DNA from: Cheiracanthium punctorium
Taxonomy: Eukaryota > Arthropoda > Arachnida > Araneae > Cheiracanthiidae
Length of the DNA stretch: 64,000 nucleotides
Direction of reading: 5' to 3'
Assembly (NCBI GenBank): GCA_038373885.1
Contig: JAWZYV010017493.1
Span: forward strand, 744,001-808,000
Under the pieces are notes generated by a model that did not search any database, was not told where the DNA came from, and was given only the letters and a program-made list of their open reading frames with translations. Shown piece after piece: positions 45,401-57,400 of the stretch; within the stretch, counting starts at the first letter, position 1, and the number at the start of each line of letters is the position of its first letter. The translations under genes and the position numbers were made by a program.

Positions 45401-48400
45401 TTTTACCAAGTTTGCCAAGTTTAACAGAATTTTGCGAGTATTAGAGGGTAGACTCTCCCTACCCCACCTCCCCCTTTAGCAAGGGCCCTGTGTACATGAT
45501 CTTGAAGAAAAACCTTTTTACTTCCTTGTACGTAGTATAAGGAAGTAATGTGATCCCGAAAAATTTTGGGGGCCAAATTTCGACAAAAAATCCGATTTTG
45601 ACTACCTCTAAATTTAATTTTAAGAATTTTTTCGATGCATCTCATCGTAGGCTAGCATGCACGATCATATTAACGCGTCTGCAACTCATTTTGACCAGCG
45701 GCGAGGTTATTGTGGTCAGTTTTTCCATGCCGTCTGTACGTACGTACGTATGTATGTAACTCACATATCTAAAAAACTATGGGTCGTAGAATGTTGAGAT
45801 TTGATATTTAGGATTGTTCTATGATCTAGTTGTGCACCTCCCCTTTTGGTCGTAATCGAATGAATAGTTTATGTACAGGACCGCCCAAAAGATTCGAAAT
45901 ACATTACGCTCTATGGGCCGAAATTCATTAAACTCGCATATCTCAAAAACTATTAGGCGTAGAATGTCGAAACTTTATATTTAGGATTGTTGTAACATCT
46001 AGTTGTGCACCTCCCCTTTCGGTTCCATTCGACCTGATAGTTTATCTACTGAACCGCCTAAAAGATTCGAAATACATTACGCTCTATGGGCCGAAATTCA
46101 TCAAAGCGTTTTTTAGAGGTATTGGGCTATTTCAAACGACTCAGAAGTGATATATGCTGTAAAGAGTTAGAAAATGAATTTCTCCATTAAAAAAAGTGTC
46201 TTTATCATTTACAGTTCTGCTACAGGAACACTCAAAAGATTTCCAATACATTACGGTCAATGGCAATTTTAGGAGATTCATCCATTTCAAGCACAATACC
46301 GTCCTACCACATAAGTTAGGTAATGGTCCGACCACGGTCACGTGCCTCCCTCAAGAACTATGCCAAAAGTCGCCAAGCTTGGCGACTTTTTTGTGTACGT
46401 GTGTGCATATTTAACTCTCAAATCTCAAAAACTATTATGAAATTTCATATATAAGATTGTTGTAACATCTAGTTGTGCATCTCGATTTTTGGTTAAAATC
46501 TACTGGAGAGTTTATTTACAGGACCACCGAAAAGAATTTCAGTACTTTAATGTCTATGGACATCTTCAATATAATACAATTGTAGACAGTCATTGTTTGG
46601 TACATGCCCAAAATCTCGCCGTCTGTCCTCGACCTTGGCGAGTTTTGCCGAAATGTCGCCAAATTTGGCGATAGTCAGTCATTTGGTCCATGCCCAAAGT
46701 ATCGCCATTTGTCATCGTTCTTCGCGAGTTTTGGCGAAATATCGCCAAATTTGGCGATAATCTGTCATTGTTGGTCCATGCTTAATATCTCGCCAAATGT
46801 CGTCGACATTGACGAGTTTCGCCGAAATATCGCCAAATTTGGCGCCAAAAATTATTTCGTATTTTGTATAACTCTAAAACTTTAACACGTAGAATTTTGA
46901 ACTTTTGTATTTAGAACTATATTATAATATCTAACGGTTTTCAATATCTTTTTTGACAGCAATCGACTGGGAATTTATTTACAGGGTGAGCCAAATGACT
47001 TTAAATACATTAAGGTGTATGGATGCATTCAATTCATTGAAAGTCTGTGGTCAATGACTACTTTAGCTATCCCCAAAATCTCGCAAACTATTTCAAGTTT
47101 GTCGGCTTTTGGTGAAATATCGCCAAATAAAGTGTCAGAAAGAAATCTTTCAAATTGAACTCAGCTTGGCGATATCGAAATGTTTGGCTAGAAATCGCTA
47201 TATCTTACTATTATTGATATTTTATATCTTTCAAACAAATAAGTTTAGAGGAAGTGCGTAAAAAACATTTTTGATTTAATAGACGTGCAAGGAAGTCATG
47301 TGTTGGACACATCAGATTTTTTTCTAATAGTGGGTGCATGAGCTAAATTACTTGAACTTCTAAAGCCGAGATTCCAAAAGGAGTCAATTAAGTTTTCAAT
47401 GGGTCTATATTATTCCAGGGACGTATTGGGGATCGAAAATAACTTTTCGCACTTTTAACAGATTTCTTCTTCTATTTCTGCTTACTTTTTAAATAAAAAA
47501 TTTAAACATCTCTGGGGCACAGACAGCTGGGACATGCCACCTTTTTACGATTGTAAAAACTGTTTTGGATGAAGTGGAAAGTGTCAGCGTTTTGACTTGT
47601 CCCGCGGTTGTCAGTCTGACTCTGGAGTTTTGGATATTGAAGGGAAATCGTTTTTTATTATCTGGGTTATTTAATCGTCTAAGCCGAGATTTCAGAGGGT
47701 GTCAATGAAAGTTTTAAATGGGCAGAGGTTTCAGGGACGTTTTGAAGGGTGAAGATTATTTTTTTGTGTTTTAACTGTTTCTTGTTTTCTTTTTCTTTTT
47801 TAAATGAAAAAATAAATTTGTTGCTCTATTAATAAAATGAAATTAAGGAAGTCGAAATTAGAGGCGTAGCAATGGATATATATCCCCCTCGACGCCGAAA
47901 TTTTTAGATCAGTTACCATGAGCTTTTAGATTTTTATGTCTTGCAGAAATTACATTTATTTATTCCCGACACTAATGCATATTTTTACCCCGAATAAATT
48001 ACCCTCTACATTTCTGGTCAAGGTAGTGAAAAGGTTGGGAATCTGAAGAGAATTTCGACAACATTAATACATTTTAAGAGACATACTGGTTTACGTGTTT
48101 AATACCAAAAGTGATATCGTTCTTTTATAATTGCCGACATGAGCCGATCATTCTCGTTACAATTTTTTTCGGAAGGGGGGGGGATTGGTAATATGAAGTG
48201 CTCGAAAATGATACAGCTTGTTCATTAGAAATATGAGTGTCTCACGTTTGAGTACCTCATGCGTGCTTAATCATGTGTACTATGATTCACGTTAACCACA
48301 ACAGGGCAATAATTTGCTAGTGACAGTTCTGGATCCGCGAGTAAAGCTTCAATGAACAAAAGTGAGAAAATTGAGAGTCAAAATAATTTTATTTATGCTC

Positions 48401-51400
48401 AGTCAGTACATATAAGTATTACACGACGCTATTTTCCATTTAAATGTTAACAGTAATGTGTAACGTATGTATGACAGACATTCACTGTTTAGTACAAGGA
48501 CTAGTTTCTTCATGCTTCGAATCCTCACACTCACTCGTTGTTAGAACTACAGTACTATTAAAATCAAGCATGTTTTTCAGCGTCGACATAATTTGTCTTT
48601 GTCTACATGCCTTGTCACGGCGAGGCACTTTTCAGATGTGATTGCCAGATAAAGCGAAGGGGAAGGGGAGAAAAAATGTTGAAAGTCGCACAAGGTTTGC
48701 AATTTTTGATAATTGATCGCCAAGTTTGGTGTCAAAAATACGTCTTCAAAACCAAACCAAGCTCTGTGATATCTTCCAAATTTGGCTAGAAACTGGCAAA
48801 CGCGACAGATTATTACAAAGGAAAAGTATAGTTAGAATATGCCTGGCGAAAATTGTAAAACAGTTTTAGAAGGCGATTTTAATATAGATCTCAATTCCGA
48901 AGATGTGTTTTATGGAACAGGAAGACAAATATGGTACACTCATAGATTACGATACACTTTCCAAATGGTATTTATAAAGGTGAAGTATAGTTAGAATATG
49001 CCTGAGAAAGATTCTTAAACAGTTTTGGTAGGCAATTTTAATATAGATTTCAATTTTGAAGAAGGGTTTGTGAGCAAGAAAGACAAACACGGCACACTCA
49101 TGAATTATGATGCACATTCCAAACAGTATTTAAAATGCTGAAGTATAGTTGGAATATGCTTGTAAAACAGTATATTGTAAAACAGTTTTAGTAGGTGATT
49201 TAATGATAGATTTAGAATCCAAAGATGTGTTTTATGGAGCAAGAAAAAAAAATACAGCACAATGAATAATGGTACACTTTTCAACTTAATGAAATAAGGA
49301 AGAAAACTAGGGAAGAAGCATGGACTATGATATGCTTTTAATACATAGCACTCAAGTGCGTATTTAAAATCTGTGTTTCAGATTTTAAATACGCACTGTG
49401 TTCTTAAGTGTTTCAGATTTTAACTTAAAAAAAAATAATACAGCCAACTAGGAAAAATTCAAGCTTGTAATAGTCCTGTATTTACTTTGAACAAATAACT
49501 ACATCTTACATTTTAGCAGTTTGTTGCTACGGCCCGGCAAGTAAGGCTAAATAGTAATTAAAAGGAACATTCAGATAAAAAATACGATTTTCGCCAGTTC
49601 TACAGGAACATTTTGACTGACAGTGACTTGACTTTGATTCACGGGGATTATGTAACTCACACGACATCACAAAAATTTGTCAACCCAGATGTCTTCTGAC
49701 TTAAAACTCGGGGCGCAAAAAAGGAAAGTTGTTAAGAGCTGTAAAAAGAATTCGTTTACATTATGGTCTATGGATAGAAATTCTTGAAAGTGCGCTATTG
49801 CATCGGCAGAAAACCGTCCGAAACTGTAGACCGTTAGATCGACAGCCACGCAGTATGTCCGAACGCGGTACCTTCACACTTTGACTATCGACCATACTCA
49901 TTGTCTTATCACTAGTGTCTAAACGGTGCAGTCGATTGAGCTCAAATTGAGCTTGTATGTTATAGGTCACGGTCGCATGACTTGCGTAGATTTTGGTGTG
50001 TGTAGTGCTAATAATTTGTTCACAGGAAGTAATTCTTATGCATTTCGGCCTACGAATGCAAATCAATTAAAACGTACTAGTGTTTAAATGGTACATTCGA
50101 ATAAGTTTAAAAAGGGTATGTATATTATAGATCGCCGTCACACAACCTGTATATCCGCCACTGGGTGTAATAAGCATCTTTATAACATAGTGAACTTTCT
50201 TGTATTACTTCAGTTTTAAAGTATTTCAAAGACTGAGATAACCATTCCCCTCTTCTTTGAAATGCAAGAAATTCCCTTAAAAGTGCTCCTATGAGAACCC
50301 ATGAATGACGACACGATCCATAGATTGAATACTATTGATTTATACGAAAGTTAATGCGAGTCATGGAACTGACTTCACGCTAGATATACACTTACAGAAT
50401 TTAGAGTTATTTTTAGGTTAAAAATGCAAAATAAAATACCAGGGACCAAATAGCTGCCTGGTTTGTCGTTGCATTAGTGAGGTTCTTCGTATATGTATTA
50501 TATTTCTAAAGATAGGTTTATATTTTTAAATTCTGACAAAAAAGATTGTACGGAAATCTATTTGGGCGGTCTATAAAAAGTCCTTTTCGTTTGCGCATCA
50601 CACCGTTGTAAAATCACAAAATAAAAATATCATTATGTTCAAAATAATTATACAAAATAAACGTCTCCTTTTAAAATAAAAAATACGGTGAAGGGGATGG
50701 CATACCGCCTCAAATACAGCACTTCTATTCTGATTGAAAAGCAATTCGTATCGTAAATTTATGGACGAGAAATTTTCGTGAGAAATATCGTGTGAGACAA
50801 TTCTCTGTCTCGTCTAGCGTCTCGCCTTGCTAAATATTTCCTTTCTCGTCTCGCGTCTTGCCTCGAAAAATTTTCTCTGTTTCGTCTCGCGTTCTAGTCT
50901 CGCATGCTAAACAGGAACGCGACACGATGCGATATATCTCGTGTCCATCCCTAGTTGCAACTCTGCCGGATTAAAAGTGGCTAGAATCACAGCGAAAAAT
51001 GGATAGAAATGGCTAAAAATTATTTCGAGCTGAGAGAAAAATAAATTACTAATAAACTAATTGCAATAGCAAAACAAAATTTTGATTTTGCCTCGTTTTG
51101 AACGTGTCCTTAAAGGAATAAATTGTAACATCAAGTCAAGGTGCCCTATTGTGTTCTCGCCATCCAGACAGTCGTCTACGAAGTTTTGTTTCGCTGTCGC
51201 AGAATGTCTACGCTTTTAAAAAGACGTAGACCATCGTTTATACCATCATGTTTGCGCATGCGCATTATAAAATAAATTTAAATAACATTTAATGAGGCAA
51301 ATGGAGAATTACAGACACGGACAAGCGGAATGAACCTATGACTAACGACGTTTAAAATGGCTAGAAATGGCAGAAATAGCTTCAAACAGGAAGAATACGG

Positions 51401-54400
51401 CTTAATTCCTTAAGTTCTGATATTCTGATTGTCTGAGGTGGGTGATTGGATGGGATATTTCGGTGAAAGGTCTCGACATACAAAGTCAAATGCAAGTCAT
51501 GAAATCGAAGAACCTTTCTGCGCTGTTATCTTTTGTCGCAAACATAGCCAGAAGTTTTTCTGGAGAAGTTGTGAAAGGCAGCGGTGCACCCTGGCACCGA
51601 ATTGTAAAAAAAATTTTGAGGGAGCTCGAATGATTCGTTGGGACGTGGGGGGGGGGGGCGGCGTTAAAAAATACTAACCAATAGTTTAATAGTTTCCATA
51701 GAATCAGGATTTTTGTAATTACGTTCCAAAATGTGCATTTTTCATTACAATCATTATATTAAAAAATTATTTTTACATTTCAGAAAATCCGCATAATTGT
51801 TTCAAGTATCCTATCTTAATTTCAAATTAAATAAGTTTAAATGGAGCGCATAAAAATGTATATAATTTAATAGACATGAAAGAAATCATGTGTTTTTCGC
51901 ATTTTTTTAAATTACGTTGATTATCAACTCGGGGGATCTAGTCCGAGGGGAGCTCGAAGTTTCGGAGAAAATCCGGGAATCTCCGGAAGGCTAGGTAGGC
52001 GGATGCGACCTGAATTTAAACCAGGCACCTTCCGTTTACTAGTTGAGAGCACTATGTGCTCGGCCACTGGTGGGGCACATCAAGTTTTTTAACTTAATTT
52101 TAAAAAAAGGAAGAGGTTATATGTTAAACGCGTATGATTTTTAAAAATAACTTTCACTTTCTTTGGTATAGTTTTGGATCAATATATTTAAAAAAAAGGG
52201 CCAATTATCTTTTATTTCGCATTAGAAAATTTCACGATTGCAAAACTATAAAGTAACGAATCCGAGTATCCGGAAATAACCTTCAAGATGTTTCTTTATC
52301 CACTCATCTTGCTTAGCCCTAAAAACTAATAAAATTTTCTAACGGTCCCACCACATTTCTGTCAATTCAACTCTGTTTAGACAGAAAGATTCGAAAATCG
52401 AGATTCAAAATAAACTCTAAATTTGCGCTTTCAGCTTAGATTTATCAAAAATTTATTATGGTTAATTTTTTTAAGTTTAAAAAGAGTCTTTTTTATACAA
52501 GCCCAGTAGTTGGTTAATTGTTGAAAACTTTTTACTATGGATAATAATACTTTCATCACGAAAAAGAGTTCGCTTAAATATTACGAATGATTTATGGAAG
52601 AATTGGTTATTACAAGTGTTTCAGGCTGAAAAAGGGAGAAAACGTGAGGAAAATGCAACCCCTACACATTTTTAGTTGCTTTTTCCAACGATGTATCTAA
52701 TTAGGGATTTATAAATACAGGGTGTGTCACAATTCTGTCCCGGGTTTGGAAGGCTTATAAAAAATAATATATTGCCGATACGGCAACAAAGTTATCTTTA
52801 CTGAGGAAAGGAACACTACAAGTTTTGTCTCACAAATCACGAGCTTCCTGTATCTCTAAATATATACATATAGAGTGTGTCACAATCCCCCCCCTCGGGA
52901 TTGGAAGGCTTATAAAATATATTACCAATACAGCATCAAAGTTGACTTTACGAGGAAAAGAAACATTACAAGTTTTGTTTTTCACAAATAACCAGCTTCC
53001 TCGTCGTTGAATTGGTCGAGGCTCTATCGACGACAATCGCCTTCATCCGTGGCCACCACGCTCTCCAAACCATAAGTATGCGATTTTTTTATGGAGCTAT
53101 ATAATAAATCATGTGTTTGTGTCCCCTGTGCCTCATTTACGCCAAAGGATCACAACCGCATTCGCTACCATTGATCGCGACAAGTTAAAGCGAGTATGGG
53201 AGGGAAGAATTTGACTTTAGACTTGATAGCTGCCACATCACGAAAGGTTCACATATTGAACATTTATGAAAAAAAAGCTTGTAACATTCTTTATTCAATA
53301 AAGTGAACTTTGTTGCTGTATTGGTAATATATTTTTTAATAAGCTTTCCAAACTCGGGAGGGAATTGTGACACACTCTGAATATATGTCTGTTCTTCTGT
53401 CTATCCTCTGTAAAGTATTAAGATAAATTCTAATATTCTGCGGTTTCTTTAAAAAAACGAAAGGAAAATTAAAATTACAAAATATTTAATTTCATTTAAA
53501 AAATAATTCCTTGTGTGGAGGTCTCTTCACCCTCCTGCCCCCGCACTACGGGGTAACTTTCAACTGTGTGTTCGGGGGTTTCGGAGGCTTACTGTATACC
53601 ACTGCTAGGGGCGTAACCCTTGTGAGGAGCACTTTCCAAACATTGTGTTGAGGGGGCGCAAAATTCAAACCCTGCTAGAAGCAATCATGACACCTCAGCT
53701 ACAATGCTGTTGCTCTTTCTTCTCAACCGAAAGCTGTCGACCACCTCAAGTTTGCGGTTTTCTTGACCCCTCCAGGAACAGAACAACCCTCTGCAAGAAA
53801 GTCGCCCCCTCAATCTCAAGGTCATCCTTTTATGGCTATTTTATCTGCTAATCATCTGCAAAGTCAAGAAATATTTCTTGCTACTTCTAATTCATTTGAG
53901 ACGATTACTTCTCACAAAAGCCTTTAAGTACTTTGTGAAAAAGCTCCGTATCCACAGTCTTTTGTCTTATCGAAAAATAGTAGCACCACACTCTTTGAGT
54001 TTCAACCAATATAGAAAAAAAAATATTTGACAGTAGAAAGATTGGAACGAAATTTTTGAGGGGGCTGAAGCCCCCGCAAGCCCCATGGAGTCGACGAGTG
54101 TGGCCGTACATATATAAACTTAAATTCGGCTTGATGGAAAAATATTAAAACTCATGCTAAAATTACCCGGGGAATGATATATCCCGATATCCTCAACCCC
54201 GGCTTCATGTGTTCTTACATCGTCGGTCTTCTGTCAAATGAATTTATATATTTAAAAGGGGACAATGTGATCATGCTTTCCCCATGCTCATGACTAAAAC
54301 TAAAAACTCATCGTGGTCAGGATGCACGAACTGCTTGTTGTACAAAATTTCTTCGGAAGACAATAAATCAAATAGTACAAATTGACATAGTTTCTATAAA

Positions 54401-57400
54401 ACTAGGTGCAGAATTTGAATACGGCAGCTTTACGATTTCACATTAGTTCTGTCTCGGTATGTTGGAACATTCAATAATTAAGAATACAGTGTTCAAACGC
54501 TAGTGCACTTCAAAGATTAATGTACAGACCGCAATGTATAAGAATACTTTTTTGTGACATGAAAAAACTGTGAATCCTACACTTACGAGAATCTAAACAG
54601 GTTGTAAAACGGAGACCTACAATATACATACTGAATTTGAACTTATACGAATGCACCATTTAGACACTAGTACACCTTAAATTATTTGTGTCTATAGACC
54701 ATAATAATGTATAAGAATCCTGTTTTGCAACCCTGTTAACAAACTATAAGCTGTGCACACACCAAAATATTTGCCGGTCATGTGCCTGAGATCTATAATA
54801 TACATACTGAATTTTCGCTTAATCAAATACACCGTTTAGAACTAACGTTAAGACAATGAGTATGGTAGACAGCCAAAGTGTACTGGTCCCGCGTTGGGGC
54901 ATACTGCGTGGCAGTCGATCAAAGGATCTAGAGATTCAGGCGGTTTTATGTGCATGCAGATACAAAGTAAATACGCGTTAGAACCCCTTAAAAAGGTCCT
55001 CCGCCCAAGTCCCCCTCTCCCGTGGGTAGATGCCCTTCGTGTAGGCTTGCCATAACACAAAATACTGAAATACTCAATAGACGCTAGCGCACTTTCAGGA
55101 ACTCCCGCCCAATGTATTAAATTCTTTTTGCAGCCTTGTAAAAAACTACACATCCTGTACACACGAAAATCAATATGGGTGGTCTATAATATATATACAA
55201 AATTTCAGCTCAATCAAATGCACTGTTTAGGAGGTATCGTGTTTGCTTACGTACACAAATCCATCACCGCAAAAACAACATAAATGAATTAATGCCCGAA
55301 AACGTGTAAATACATGAAAATCTTAAAAGTCGAATATTTTCATGATTACAATACTTTCCATATATGTTCGGAAAGTAAAAATGCGATAGACTTAAAGATG
55401 AGGATCATTGACACATGAGAGAAATGACAAAATAGTATTCCGAAAATCAGTCATCACATTTGCGTAATAGCAATATATTTTTTTTATCGTAGCATTTTCA
55501 TAGTTTTGCACCATTTTATTTTTTATTGGACCTTTAATTATAACCCTTTTGAGCAGTATGGCTAACGGAATGTATGGGTACATCCACGCGCCACTGTAGC
55601 GTACGCAGACTTCCTTCAAGGGGAGGGGGAGGGAAGGCATAATTTGCATGCACATTAAGAAAGTACTATCTCCGCACTCAACATCATTTCCCCCCTTTCT
55701 TCAAAAAAGAAATGGTATGCAAAAAACAAGAAAAAACATAAAAGTAATGGATGATTGGTACATAATTTGAGTTCATGAGATGAATGATGTTACATAACAC
55801 GTAAAACAGTATGTCTTTTCAAATTTATTAACATTCCTGATAGCCCTAAATCAGTGATTCCGGATTTCTTTCCATTATCTTGCGACAGTGCAGAGAGTAG
55901 TTTCTTTGGAAGGAGCTATGCATTAGAGTTGTGTATAAATAAACGTAATTTTCGCAAGGCATAAAAATCTAAATGCTTATGAGGTCGCATCGTGGCCAAG
56001 TGAATGAAACATTGAGTATGGTGGATTGCTAAATTATTAAAGTCCAGGCTTCCAGCCAACTGCGTCTATCTAACGGTCTGAAGTTTTGGGCGATTTTTGC
56101 CAGATGTTATGCGAATATGCTTTGAATTTCTGAAAAAGACCTCGCCCAAGGCAACGCCCCCCCCCGCTATTCAGATACCCGTCTGTTAGATTTGCCTCAG
56201 CAAAATACTCACATACTCATTAATGCTAACACTGACTGATCTAAAAATTTCGGTGTTAGGAGGATACGTACCCCTAGCTAAGCCCTTAACTCACACTTCC
56301 TTTAAAAAAAAAAAAATTTAAATAGACCTACAATTTAACCTTTCCAGGGGCGGTGTCAACATCGGTATGTCAATTTTTTACATTTCTTTAAAGTAAAGAA
56401 AGAACAACTACTAATTATTTTAACTTTTAAAATTATTAGGTCGGTGCATAATTATCAGACGTTTTTCCCTTTCCCCATCGGCCGGATTCCAGTCTACCAA
56501 AAGTGCCTGGTCGTCAAAATCCGATGGTCGACCTCGTCCTGGCTTATCTTCCAAGCTAATGTCACCAGACTTGAAATGGGCAAACCACCCTGCATCAAAA
56601 GCTGGGATTGTTTTGCCACATGGAGAAAGAGGGAAACGCTTGATAATTATATATATATGCACCAATCTAATATTAATTAAAAGTTCTACTGTTTAATACA
56701 CCTCCTATTGCTAACAGTTGACAGGAGTAGAGTTTAAAAGCGTTTTGAGTTTTAAAAAAAGATTTTTTTCTGTTATATTGTATTGTGGCGAAATTACGCA
56801 AGGGCTATCTGCCAAAGAGAGGGGGTGCCTTGGTCGAAGGAAATTTGAAAGGGTTCTAACGCGTATTCACGCTGTAACTGGAGAAAAGCGACCAAAACTC
56901 AACACTGTTAGAATAGGACAAAACGCTGGACATTCACACTTTAAACAATTTTTTTTTTTAATATTGTAAAAAAGTGACATGCTGAAACTGACTGTGTCCA
57001 CAAAAGGTTATCTTTTTATTAAAAAATAAAAGGAAATACAATCAAAGTACGAAAAAGTATCTTTGACCCCCAATACTTCAATAAAATAATCTAGCTGAAG
57101 TAGCAGCTTTAAAAAAAATGAAAAAAAAATCCTCTTCAATATACATTGTCAGCGATCCAGAGTGGGGGGAGGGACACAGGAACACGTACCACCTGAAAAT
57201 TACAGTGTGGAATATTGACATCGTTTTTAAATTCAAGTGAATTTATTTACCAGAAATATGAGCCAAATGTTTTGTGCCACCTCCAGAATTTTTTCTGGAT
57301 CCGCCACTGTCAGTATCTACCCTGTTCATTTTAAATTAAATTCAAAATGTGCAAGTTAAAGGATTATTTGGGAGCGCCCCTTATTGTTGGGGGCCCAGGC

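Noticed and set aside
54848..55162. A 104-codon minus-strand frame
   Set aside because: It spans the ~180-bp tandem repeats and an unrelated insert; no domain and no conservation between units.
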